Shown here: piece by piece, positions 15,197 through 23,004 of the stretch | Layout: each line of letters opens with the position of its first letter | How positions within the stretch are numbered: the stretch's first letter is position 1 | Assembly: GCA_045660865.1 (NCBI GenBank) | Contig: JAZREP010000017.1 | Location: 1 to 56,089 of the forward strand | Length of the DNA stretch: 56,089 bases | Reading direction: 5' to 3' | Source: CAZRRV01 sp045660865 | GTDB lineage: Bacteria > Bacillota > Clostridia > Oscillospirales > Acutalibacteraceae | Program-made: the position numbers and the translations under genes | The notes under the pieces: model-generated | The model's database searches: none | What the model was told of the DNA's origin: nothing | What the model saw: only the letters and a program-made list of their open reading frames with translations

Positions 15197-17266
15197 TTAC
15201 AGTTTCATACAGGTGTTCCATGCGCCCCAGATAACGCTGCGCAGGTTTCCAACCTTTAAAGCATCACCAATTACGTGAATGTGCTTGCCTTTTGAAACAA
15301 CAGGTGCGGGATTATAACCAACCGAAAGAATAACCGAATCGGTATCTACGGTAAAGGTCTTGCCGTCCTTATTCTTTAAGGTAACGCTTCCGTCATTGAT
15401 TTCTGAAAGCGAGGTTTCAAAATATACAGGAACATTATAGGTCTTAAAGAAATCACGTAAGTAGCTTGTGTTAGCAAGGCAAATACCTGGTGTTGTGATA
15501 AGGTCGTCCTGCATTTCAACAATAACAGGCTTTTTGCCGTTTAAGTAGAGGTCGTAAGCAATTTCGCATCCGGTAAGACCGCCGCCGATAACAGCAACCT
15601 TTTCACCAACAGTCTTATTGCCAAGCAAATAATCAACTGCTTCAACAGCAGTTTCAGCACCCTTAACGGGAATGCTCTTCGCTACAGCGCCGGTTGCTAC
15701 AATAATCTCGTCAGCATCAAGGGATTTCACATCCTTGATTTCGGTATTCATTTTTACATCAATGGGGTATTTAGAAAGCTCACGAATATACCAAGAAATA
15801 AGAGTTCTGTCCTTTTCTTTAAAGGAGGGTGATGCCGCCGCAATAAACACGCCGCCTAATTTGTCGCTCTTTTCATAAAGAGTTACTTTATGTCCACGCT
15901 TGGCGCAAACAATAGCCGCCTCCATACCACCGATACCACCACCGATAATGGCAATATTTTTTTGCTTCTTTGCTGGCGCAATATAATATTTTTTAGACTG
16001 CATAGTTTCAGGGTTAAGCGCACAACGTGCAAGTCCCATTGTATCGGTAAGGTCTTGTGTGTTTGCGTGTCCTTTGGAGGACGAGAAATTAAAGCAACCG
16101 CTATGGCAACAAATACAAGGCTTAATGTCCTCAAGTCTGTCTTCAATGAGCTTGGTTATCCATTCAGGGTCTACTAAGAACTGTCTTGCAACGCCAACAG
16201 CATCTATTTTACCATCAGCAACGGCCTTAGCGCCAACCTCTGCATCCATTCTTCCTGCACAAACAACAGGGATGTCAACAAATTTCTTGATGTGAGCAAC
16301 GTCTTCAAGGTTGCAGTTTTCGGGCATATACATCGGAGGGTGAGCCCAATACCAAGAGTCGTATGTGCCGTTGTCAGCGTTGAGCATATCGTAACCTACG
16401 TCCTGCAAATATTTCGCAGCCTTTTCGGACTCCTCCATATTACGGCCGACTTCGGTGTAATCCTCGCCGGGCATTGCGCCTTCGCAAAAGCCCTTCATCT
16501 TGGACTCAACAGAGTAACGCAAGGATACGGGGTAATCCTCACCGCAGGCTGTTTTTATTGCTTTAACAACCTCTGCGGCAAAGCGGTAGCGGTTTTCAAA
16601 GCTTCCGCCGTATTCATCGGTACGCTTGTTGAAAAACTCAATAGCAAACTGGTCAAGCAGATATCCTTCGTGAACAGCGTGCACTTCAACACCGTCAACA
16701 CCTGCTTCTTTGCAAAGTTTTGCGGTTTTTGCAAACGCTTCAATAATTTCGTGAATTTGTTCTACTGTCATTTCGGGGCATTCAATGTCATGCGCCCAAC
16801 GTGACGGTTGGGGAGAGGGGCAAGCCAACTCGTGAGATGTATCGATAATAGGCTTAACAATAGCACGGGTAATTTTGTTTTTATGTAATGGGGCCACAAG
16901 CTCGGTAATCGCCCATGAACGGCCCATACCTGCAGATAACTGAATAAAGAGTTTTGCGCCGGTTTTATGTATTTCATCCATAAACTCTTTCAGGTCTTCA
17001 AACATTTTAGGGTTTTGCCAAAGCCATTTGCCAAAAAAGGTATCACGCAAAGGCGCAATTCCCGGAATGATAAGACCAACATTATTGTTGGCTCTCTCAA
17101 GAAACAGCTTTGCCGCTTCCTTGTCAAAATGGCATCCTGCAAGTTCAAACCAACCAAAAAGTGATGTTCCGCCCATAGGACACATTACAATTCGGTTTTT
17201 AATTTCCACATTGCCGATTTTCCACGGTGTGAATAAAGCTTCATACTTTTTATCCATCGTTTCCAT
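15197..17266 (-). CDS. Enoate-reductase-like NADH:flavin oxidoreductase (FMN, 4Fe-4S, FAD)
   Basis: 689 residues with the architecture of 2-enoate reductase, 2,4-dienoyl-CoA reductase and BaiCD/BaiH. An N-terminal FMN TIM barrel (about 1-375, DGVEVHAVHEGYLLDQF at 191-207, NKRTDEYGGSFENR) is followed by a [4Fe-4S] site Cys384, Cys387, Cys391 and Cys415; the last spacing is about 12 residues longer than usual. Then come a FAD site (GGGIGG at 442-447) and a second Rossmann site (VIGGGLTGCE near 555). Such enzymes reduce activated C=C bonds with NADH. As first gene of the aconitase X operon it may reduce the alkene made by dehydration. A bile-acid or bilirubin reductase role is not supported by context. 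Confidence 0.85.
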   Translation of the reverse strand: METMDKKYEALFTPWKIGNVEIKNRIVMCPMGGTSLFGWFELAGCHFDKEAAKLFLERANNNVGLIIPGIAPLRDTFFGKWLWQNPKMFEDLKEFMDEIHKTGAKLFIQLSAGMGRSWAITELVAPLHKNKITRAIVKPIIDTSHELACPSPQPSRWAHDIECPEMTVEQIHEIIEAFAKTAKLCKEAGVDGVEVHAVHEGYLLDQFAIEFFNKRTDEYGGSFENRYRFAAEVVKAIKTACGEDYPVSLRYSVESKMKGFCEGAMPGEDYTEVGRNMEESEKAAKYLQDVGYDMLNADNGTYDSWYWAHPPMYMPENCNLEDVAHIKKFVDIPVVCAGRMDAEVGAKAVADGKIDAVGVARQFLVDPEWITKLIEDRLEDIKPCICCHSGCFNFSSSKGHANTQDLTDTMGLARCALNPETMQSKKYYIAPAKKQKNIAIIGGGIGGMEAAIVCAKRGHKVTLYEKSDKLGGVFIAAASPSFKEKDRTLISWYIRELSKYPIDVKMNTEIKDVKSLDADEIIVATGAVAKSIPVKGAETAVEAVDYLLGNKTVGEKVAVIGGGLTGCEIAYDLYLNGKKPVIVEMQDDLITTPGICLANTSYLRDFFKTYNVPVYFETSLSEINDGSVTLKNKDGKTFTVDTDSVILSVGYNPAPVVSKGKHIHVIGDALKVGNLRSVIWGAWNTCMKL

Positions 17267-17326
17267 ATAAAAAGCCCTTTCTAAGATAGTTTGTTTTAAA
17301 AGCAGTGTGTAACCACCTTAATAACT

Positions 17327-17355
17327 ATTATCTCATAAATTTATATATAAGTCAA
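17327..17355 (-). promoter_or_regulatory. Promoter of the enoate reductase / aconitase X operon
   Basis: Minus-strand TTGACT (17350-17355), 17-base spacer, GATAAT (17327-17332), leaving a leader of about 55 bases. Confidence 0.65.
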
Positions 17356-17370
17356 TTTTAATATGGCATA

Positions 17371-17410
17371 AAAAAGACCCCATTCTCTAAAAAATGAATG
17401 AGGTCTTTTT
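17371..17410 (-). terminator. Terminator of the Na/Pi cotransporter unit
   Basis: Stem aaaaagacc (17371-17379) / ggtcttttt (17402-17410), extended by cattc/gaatg inside, U run on both strands. Confidence 0.85.
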
Positions 17411-17421
17411 ATTACTAAAAT

Positions 17422-17553
17422 TTATTGAATTTTTATACGAATATCACCGGTATCGGTGGTGATTTCGCATCTGCCGGCGTGCTCAGCGGTTCGAACAGTC
17501 AGCATATTTGCCGTTTCCATTTTAGATATAAAGTTATACGAATTAGATGGCAT
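17422..17553 (-). pseudogene. Small ORF like the C-terminal end of a DUF4097 beta-repeat protein
   Basis: 43 codons starting at an ATG that overlaps the last codons of the Na/Pi transporter gene. The end, RCEITTDTGDIRIKIQ, has the strand pattern that closes DUF4097 (putative adhesin) proteins, which are normally some 200-300 residues long. Only about 35 residues of that fold are present and there is no clear ribosome site, so a decayed gene remnant is more likely than a functional peptide. Confidence 0.4.
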
Positions 17554-19228
17554 CTTTTTGAGAACCGGTCGGGTTAACGATACTGTAACCGATATTAACA
17601 AGGTGGTCAGCGATACGCTCAAGGCCTGCTACAACAGAGGAATAATACGGGCTGACGTCTACGCTGCAGTTACCTTCAGCAAGTCTGGCGAAGTGGCCTG
17701 CAATGAGTTTCTTTTTCATACCGTCAACAGTTTCCTCGTGCTTTGTCAATTCGGGCAATTTTTCTTTGTGCAAATTCTCAAAAGCATCTTTAGAAATTAC
17801 AAACATTTGAATTACCGTATCACGCATTGTTGCAATATCATTGCGGGCTTTATCTGAGAAAGAAATTTTACGGCTAATCATTTCCAAACCTATATCGTGG
17901 AAATTCTCGGCATGGTCGCCGATACGCTCAAGGTCGTTAAGAACGTGGAAATAGGAACCGATGATTCTTTCATCGCTTTCCTCTACGTTTGCAGAAAGCT
18001 TGATTAGATATTTGGTTAATGCGCTGTTTGTAAAGTTAATAATTTTTTCGTTATTGGCAATTCTTTCGCCATATTCATTTGAGCCGGTTTCCATTGCCAC
18101 AAAGGACAAACCAATGTTTTCTTGAACCAGCTCAGCCATATAATCCATTTCCTTCTTAACCTGCATAAGCGCAACAGGGGGAGTGGTAAGAAGTCTTTCG
18201 TCAACATACTTAAAGGACAAGGTTTCTGCTGTTTCCTTCTTATCTTTAATAACCTTGCAAGAGTAATTTACAAGCTGTTTAACAAACGGCAACAGCAAGC
18301 AGGTGGTTGTTACATTGAAAATAACATGGAATGCTGATACTCGCATTTGAAGGGACATAGGGTCGCTTCCGGGGAATAAGGATACTAAGAAGTTTACAAT
18401 TGGTTCTTTAAATATCCAAATAATAGCGGCAAACGATACCGTTCCAATAACATTAAAGGTGAAATGAATAAGTGCAACTCTCTTAGAGTTTGCGTTTGCG
18501 CCAACAGATGCTAAAAGTGCCGTTACGCAAGTTCCGATGTTTGCGCCAAGAATAATAAATAAGGCAAGACTAAGAGGTAATACACCTGTACCTACCATTG
18601 TGATTACAACACCGGTAGCGGCGGAGGAACTTTGAATGAGGGCGGTAAAGATAACGCCAATAAGAATCAGGAGAAGCGGAAAATCAATTCTTGCAAAAAT
18701 ATTTGTGAACATATTTTCAACCAATGGGTTGCCGAATGCCTGTTCACTGCTCATAATGTTAAGACCTACAAAGATAAGTCCGAGACCGCTGCATAAAAGA
18801 CCCGCCAATTTAATCTTTTCGCTTTTGAAAAAGCTCATCATAACGCCTGCAAATGCAAACAGATACATAAGCATATTGAAATAATCATTTTTTAGAGCGA
18901 CCAAGACACCGGTGATGGTTGTACCGATATTGGCGCCCATAATAATGGGGGTTGCCTGCATAAGTGTCATAACACCCGCATTAACAAGACCGATTACCAT
19001 AACCGATGTTGCTGACGAGCTTTGAATAATAGCTGTGACACCTGCGCCGATACCCACGCCGGAGAATCGGTTGTTGCTGATTCGTTCAAGTAATCGCTTC
19101 ATTCCCGAGCCGGCGCTCTTTTCTAACGCCTCGCTCATAAAGTTCATACCTACGATAAAGACGCCGACACCCGAAAGCAGCCATATAAGGCTTTGGAATA
19201 GTTGCATCATTTCTTGCGGTGACAACAT
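17543..19228 (-). CDS. Na/Pi cotransporter family protein with PhoU-like C-terminus (NptA/YjbB type)
   Basis: 561 residues. Two inverted Na/Pi repeats carry the signatures QSSSATS (near 68) and QSSSAATG (near 198), each followed by GANIGT. About eight membrane segments fill residues 10-320. The C-terminal 220 residues are helical and PhoU-like (LNDLERIGDHAENFHDIG and LERIADHLVNIGYSIV). Such proteins move phosphate with sodium, often outward. The start is behind GGAGAG. It is a single gene with its own terminator. Confidence 0.9.
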   Translation of the reverse strand: MLSPQEMMQLFQSLIWLLSGVGVFIVGMNFMSEALEKSAGSGMKRLLERISNNRFSGVGIGAGVTAIIQSSSATSVMVIGLVNAGVMTLMQATPIIMGANIGTTITGVLVALKNDYFNMLMYLFAFAGVMMSFFKSEKIKLAGLLCSGLGLIFVGLNIMSSEQAFGNPLVENMFTNIFARIDFPLLLILIGVIFTALIQSSSAATGVVITMVGTGVLPLSLALFIILGANIGTCVTALLASVGANANSKRVALIHFTFNVIGTVSFAAIIWIFKEPIVNFLVSLFPGSDPMSLQMRVSAFHVIFNVTTTCLLLPFVKQLVNYSCKVIKDKKETAETLSFKYVDERLLTTPPVALMQVKKEMDYMAELVQENIGLSFVAMETGSNEYGERIANNEKIINFTNSALTKYLIKLSANVEESDERIIGSYFHVLNDLERIGDHAENFHDIGLEMISRKISFSDKARNDIATMRDTVIQMFVISKDAFENLHKEKLPELTKHEETVDGMKKKLIAGHFARLAEGNCSVDVSPYYSSVVAGLERIADHLVNIGYSIVNPTGSQKDAI

Positions 19229-19380
19229 AATATCTCTCCTTTATCCATAAAGACATATAAGTTAATTCGAGATTACCCCACTTTACTTAATCATATCATT
19301 TCCTTGATTAGTATTCAATATATTTTTTTGTATAATGAATTACTTTGTCGTGAATAAATTTTATACATAATTCCAAACAA

Positions 19381-19415
19381 AAAACCTCATTCACTAGAAA
19401 GTGAAGGAGGCTTTT
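19381..19415 (-). terminator. Terminator of the NSS transporter gene
   Basis: Imperfect stem aaaacctc...cact / agtg...ggaggctttt (19381-19415), 15 bases after the stop codon at 19431. Confidence 0.75.
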
Positions 19416-19430
19416 CATAAGTTGCACTAT

Positions 19431-20789
19431 TTAGATTTTAATAATACCGAACGCGTTGAGTACAGAAGAAATTAAAATCAACACAATAAAGATTGGCGCA
19501 ATATATTTAACCATAACCACAAATAACTTTTTGCTCTTGAAACGAGCGTTTTCGGTTTCTACTTCGTCAATCAATGCTTGCGGCTTAATAACGTAACCAA
19601 CAAAAATACAGGTAATAAGCGCTACTAACGGCATGATAACACTATTGCTGATGAAATCAAAGAAGTCAAGGAACTGCATGCCGATGATTTTAATATCCGC
19701 CCATACGCCGTAGCCAAGCGTGGAGAGTAAGCCTAACACGATACTGCCGATTAACACGATTAAACAGGTAACATTACGCTTCCAACCGAATTTATCAATA
19801 AAGATGGATACGACAGTTTCCATAAGAGAGATAGAAGAGGTAAGAGCGGCAAGTAATACCAAAATAAAGAATAAAGCGCCGATGTAAGTTCCTCCCGGGA
19901 ATGTTTCAAACACTTTGGGGAGGGTAACAAACATAAGACCGGGGCCTTGACCGAGCGCGCTTTGGTCGCCGCCCGAGAACGAAAACACCGCAGGAATAAT
20001 CATCAAACCCGAAAAGAATGCAATACCGGTATCAAACAAACTAATCTGGCGGGTAGCACTCTCAATGTTAACGTCTTTTTTCATGTAAGAGCCGTAGGTA
20101 ATCATAATGCCCATTGCCAACGACATGGAATAGAACAATTGACCCATAGCGGCAAGTACTGTTGTAACAGAAAAGTTAGAAAAATCCGGCTTCAAGTAAT
20201 AAATAACGCCTTCCATAGCACCTGGCAAGCAAGCAGAATAAACAGCAACACCAATAGATAATACCACCAGTACAGGCATCATAAATTTGCTTACCTTTTC
20301 AATGCCTTTTTCAACTCCGAATAAGACGACGAGGGCAGTTAATGCAAGAAAGATGGCGAAATAAAGAATGGGTTCGCCTGTCGAGGAAATGAAATTGTTG
20401 AAATATCCGTCTTGTGCTGCTGCCGACATATTACCGCTGCAAAACGTTACTAAATATTTTGTTACCCAACCGCCGATTACCGAGTAATAGGGGAGAATGA
20501 TAATCGGAACGAAGGATGCCAAGTAGCCAAGAAAGGTGAATTTGCGGTTCAGTTTTGAAAATGCCGACACGGCGCTGAGCTGCGATTTACGACCCAAAGC
20601 AATTTCGGCAACCATCAATGTAAAGCCAAATGTAATTGCCAAGATGATGTAAACGAGCAAAAACATACCGCCGCCATATTTCGCCGCTAAATACGGAAAA
20701 CGCCAAATGTTACCTAATCCAACCGCTGAACCTGCAGCAGCTAAAACAAAACCTAATTTACCGGAAAAACCGCTTCTTGTTTGTTCCAT
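19431..20789 (-). CDS. Neurotransmitter:sodium symporter family transporter
   Basis: 452 residues with eleven or twelve predicted membrane segments. The N-terminal signature GFVLAAAGSAVGLGNIWRFPYL (about 11-32) contains the Na+ and substrate site of NSS/SNF proteins such as LeuT. Relatives carry amino acids, for example tryptophan or leucine; the substrate here is open. It forms a single unit between two terminators. Confidence 0.9.
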   Translation of the reverse strand: MEQTRSGFSGKLGFVLAAAGSAVGLGNIWRFPYLAAKYGGGMFLLVYIILAITFGFTLMVAEIALGRKSQLSAVSAFSKLNRKFTFLGYLASFVPIIILPYYSVIGGWVTKYLVTFCSGNMSAAAQDGYFNNFISSTGEPILYFAIFLALTALVVLFGVEKGIEKVSKFMMPVLVVLSIGVAVYSACLPGAMEGVIYYLKPDFSNFSVTTVLAAMGQLFYSMSLAMGIMITYGSYMKKDVNIESATRQISLFDTGIAFFSGLMIIPAVFSFSGGDQSALGQGPGLMFVTLPKVFETFPGGTYIGALFFILVLLAALTSSISLMETVVSIFIDKFGWKRNVTCLIVLIGSIVLGLLSTLGYGVWADIKIIGMQFLDFFDFISNSVIMPLVALITCIFVGYVIKPQALIDEVETENARFKSKKLFVVMVKYIAPIFIVLILISSVLNAFGIIKI

Positions 20790-20926
20790 ACAAAAACCCC
20801 TAACTTACGGAATATCATAATGACTTATTATCGCATATTTTCTGTAAAAAAACAATACGATAATTTAATAAACAACAAATTTTTGCTGGGATATAAAAAT
20901 TTAAAATCGTATCTCGTAATGAAAAC

Positions 20927-20957
20927 AAAAACAGCCACCATAAAGGTGACTGTTTTT
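20927..20957 (-). terminator. Terminator hairpin next to a tRNA 3'-end remnant
   Basis: Stem aaaaacagccacc (20927-20939) / ggtgactgttttt (20945-20957) with one mismatch and a five-base loop. On the minus strand it directly follows a CCGCAACCA-like tRNA end, as the terminator of a tRNA gene would. Confidence 0.75.
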
Positions 20958-20961
20958 ATTT

Positions 20962-20971
20962 TGGTTGCGGG
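20962..20971 (-). pseudogene. Possible 3'-end remnant of a tRNA gene
   Basis: Minus strand cccgcaacca is identical to the last ten bases of the intact tRNA-fMet at 21224-21299, and is followed, as there, by A/T bases and a terminator hairpin. No tRNA body precedes it; instead there is the GC-rich element at 20999-21152. Ten bases can match by chance. Confidence 0.35.
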
Positions 20972-20998
20972 AATGTAAATATAGTTTTTATCTTTACC

Positions 20999-21152
20999 AA
21001 GTTGAGCCCTCTTGCGGTACCCGAAAGTTGCTTTCCGCTTGGAGCGCGGGCAACTTTCGACCGCGGCGCTTCGTTTTGCTCGCTGTATCACCCGCAGGGT
21101 GCGCTCGCAACCTCACCCAACGAGCCACGCTCGCCGGACTCATAACCCGAAG
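20999..21152. repeat. GC-rich structured intergenic element with a tRNA-like segment
   Basis: About 150 bases far richer in G+C than its surroundings. It holds a ten-base hairpin cgaaagttgc (21022-21031) / gcaactttcg (21050-21059) and other GC-rich short repeats (ccgcaggg, gctcgc). Bases 21129-21149 match the anticodon arm of tRNA-fMet (19 of 21) in the orientation opposite to the real gene at 21258-21278. Open frames through it look like chance reading. It may be a tRNA-derived repeat; whether it recurs in the genome cannot be seen here. Confidence 0.5.
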
Positions 21153-21185
21153 ATAGTAAATCAAAATGCATATCACCAAAACAAG

Positions 21186-21223
21186 AAAAATCTCAGTCTC
21201 CCAAATGGGAAACTGAGATTTTT
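21186..21223 (-). terminator. Terminator of tRNA-fMet
   Basis: Stem aaaaatctcagt (21186-21197) / actgagattttt (21212-21223) with inner TCCC/GGGA, touching the CCA end of the tRNA. Confidence 0.9.
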
Positions 21224-21299
<76 letters not shown>

Positions 21300-21377
21300 A
21301 TATTGTTGTTGTTTACTTATTATACACATAGAGAGGGTATAATGCAACCCCTTTTTTGAAAAAAGTTTCGACAACTT

Positions 21378-21851
21378 TCATATTTCTACAATAGCGGGAG
21401 TGATTTTACCGTCTGTTATATCAATTACTGCATAGCTGTTGCGTCCGTTTCTGGACCTTGAAACTGAGCCGGGGTTTACAAAGCAAATATTATTTTTGAA
21501 ATCTATTGCAGGACAATGGGTATGACCGTAGAGTACAAGTGAGGCGCCTTCGTTTATTGCTCTTGCTTCAAGCAGGGTTAAACCGTGTTTTACATTTAAG
21601 GTGTGTCCGTGGCAAAATAAGATTTTAACGTTGCAAAGAGTTGTTACTGCTTCGTAGTTTGTAGTGGAAAAATAATCGCAGTTTCCTGCAACCGAATAAA
21701 AGCTTTTGTCCGGGTACAGATACCTTAAATCCTCTATATCCGCAAGCACATCACCCAAAAAGAAAAAATGATTTACATTTTCTTGTTCGCAAATAATTTT
21801 TTCTAATTGTGAAGCAGAGCCGTGGGAGTCAGAGAAGACCACAATTCGCAC
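21378..21851 (-). CDS. YfcE/MJ0936-type metallophosphoesterase
   Basis: 157 residues from a GTG start at 21851, chosen because AAAGGG lies 8 bases ahead. Metal-binding motifs of calcineurin-like phosphoesterases are in order: FSDSHG near 7-12, FFLGDVLAD, the GNCD motif (VAGNCDY), FCHGH and LYGHTHCP. Relatives hydrolyse phosphodiesters such as bis-pNPP in vitro; the natural substrate is uncertain. It is divergent from the small-gene cluster at 21925. Confidence 0.88.
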   Translation of the reverse strand: MRIVVFSDSHGSASQLEKIICEQENVNHFFFLGDVLADIEDLRYLYPDKSFYSVAGNCDYFSTTNYEAVTTLCNVKILFCHGHTLNVKHGLTLLEARAINEGASLVLYGHTHCPAIDFKNNICFVNPGSVSRSRNGRNSYAVIDITDGKITPAIVEI

Positions 21852-21924
21852 GATAATCACCCTTTCATATAATTCCCATATAATGAATATGATTATATTA
21901 TATGAAAAAGGGGAGGGGATTGCA

Positions 21925-22158
21925 ATGCAAAATAATTTTAATATGAATTTAGCTGCAGAGGTGTTATCAAAAAAGCTGGGGGTTGATAAATCTGCGGTTC
22001 AAAAAGGGGATATAGATAGCATAATGTCACGCCTTGGAACAGAGGAGCAGGCTAAGATAAACGAGCTGATGAAAGACCATAAGCAGATAGAACAGCTTAT
22101 GCAAAACAAAAAGGTACAAGACCTGCTGAAAGGGCTTTTGGGGAATAAAAATGGATGA
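21925..22158 (+). CDS. Small uncharacterised helical protein (first of three)
   Basis: 77 residues from ATG 21925, preceded by GGGGAGGGG about 6 bases ahead; an upstream in-frame ATG lacks such a site. It is fully helical and charged (VLSKKLGVDKSAVQKGD, then INELMKDHKQIEQLM) and ends LLKGLLGNKNG. I recognise no domain. Its stop overlaps the next start by 8 bases, so the two genes are translated together. Confidence 0.65.
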   Translation: MQNNFNMNLAAEVLSKKLGVDKSAVQKGDIDSIMSRLGTEEQAKINELMKDHKQIEQLMQNKKVQDLLKGLLGNKNG

Positions 22159-22474
22159 TATGTCAGCTAAAATTGAGGCACTTTTGAATCAGCCGGATGC
22201 TATGGAAAAGCTGTCCCGAGCGGCGCAATCGTTATTTGGAGCAGGTGGTAGTTCTATGCCTCAACCGCCATCAGATATGCCCGATTTCGATATCGGAGCA
22301 ATGATGAATATTATGGGTAAGCTTGGCAGTATGGGTGAGGATAACCGTTCAAGACTGCTGTTATCACTTAAACCTCATTTGAGTGAAAAACGGCAGGGTC
22401 GGGTAGATACGGCAGTCAAACTCCTAAAACTTATAAGTCTGGCGCCGCTTTTGAAGGATACAGGTATATTATGA
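22151..22474 (+). CDS. Small uncharacterised protein (second of three)
   Basis: 107 residues. A short N-terminal helix with a Gly/Pro/Met-rich middle (GAGGSSMPQPPSDMPDFDIG, about 30-50) is followed by a helical C-terminal half containing LLLSLKPHLSEKRQGRVDTA and a hydrophobic end (LLKLISLAPLLKDTGIL). The family is not known to me. Tight overlap with the genes on both sides points to a shared function. Confidence 0.65.
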   Translation: MDDMSAKIEALLNQPDAMEKLSRAAQSLFGAGGSSMPQPPSDMPDFDIGAMMNIMGKLGSMGEDNRSRLLLSLKPHLSEKRQGRVDTAVKLLKLISLAPLLKDTGIL

Positions 22475-22484
22475 GGGTGATGCT

Positions 22485-22799
22485 TTGACTGATAATGAAC
22501 GACGAGAAATGGAACAAATGCGCAAAGAAGCCGAAAGGCGGGTAAGGGATATGAATGCTCGTGCCAAAGCGGCGGTTTCGGGCAGCGAAAATAAGATTCC
22601 GATTAAGACAAATGAACAACCGAAACAAGAGCTAAAAGTTCAACCGCAAAACAGGGGATTGGGGCTTCTTAAAATGCTTAATTTACAATCCTTAAAGCTG
22701 GATAATGACATACTGGTTATTATTATGATGATTATGCTTTTAGGCAACGACGATGCGGATGAATTACTGCTGTTGGCACTTGTGTATATTATGTGGTAG
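22485..22799 (+). CDS. Small membrane-associated uncharacterised protein (third of three)
   Basis: 104 residues from a TTG start 6 bases after GAGGG; no in-frame ATG is available near the site. The N-terminal third is a charged helix (DNERREMEQMRKEAERRVRD), then a linker, then two hydrophobic stretches separated by the acidic GNDDADE (VIIMMIMLLGNDDADELLLL). Small proteins ending this way are common in spore-forming Clostridia, so a sporulation link is possible but unproven. Confidence 0.6.
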   Translation: MTDNERREMEQMRKEAERRVRDMNARAKAAVSGSENKIPIKTNEQPKQELKVQPQNRGLGLLKMLNLQSLKLDNDILVIIMMIMLLGNDDADELLLLALVYIMW

Positions 22800-22818
22800 G
22801 CGGTAGGAACCGCCTACC
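22795..22818 (+). terminator. Hairpin over the end of the three-gene cluster
   Basis: Perfect nine-base stem ggtaggcgg (22795-22803) / ccgcctacc (22810-22818) including the stop codon. No good U run follows, so its strength as a terminator is doubtful. Confidence 0.5.
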
Positions 22819-22883
22819 TAATATCATTCTACACAAGGGGACAAGCCACAATATGTGCATAGTGTAAAAATTTTATATTGTGG

Positions 22884-22912
22884 TTGAAAACTGACTTTTA
22901 CTATGCTATAAT
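22884..22912 (+). promoter_or_regulatory. Promoter of the EF-G paralogue
   Basis: TTGAAA (22884-22889), 17-base spacer, TATAAT (22907-22912), leaving a leader of about 85 bases. Confidence 0.75.
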
Positions 22913-23004
22913 ATGCATAATGAATATTTAGTACATATATAATATAATAAATTTTATACAGTGTGCACAAATATTCTGGATTTTTTTTGGTAAGGTGACA
23001 AGAG

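Noticed and set aside
16292..16804. A 170-codon plus-strand frame opposite the enoate reductase
   Set aside because: Antisense shadow of a strongly supported gene.
15197..17266. Assignment of the flavoenzyme as bilirubin reductase or bile-acid dehydroxylation enzyme
   Set aside because: The shared three-cofactor layout is not enough, and the operon partners point to a hydroxy-acid pathway instead.
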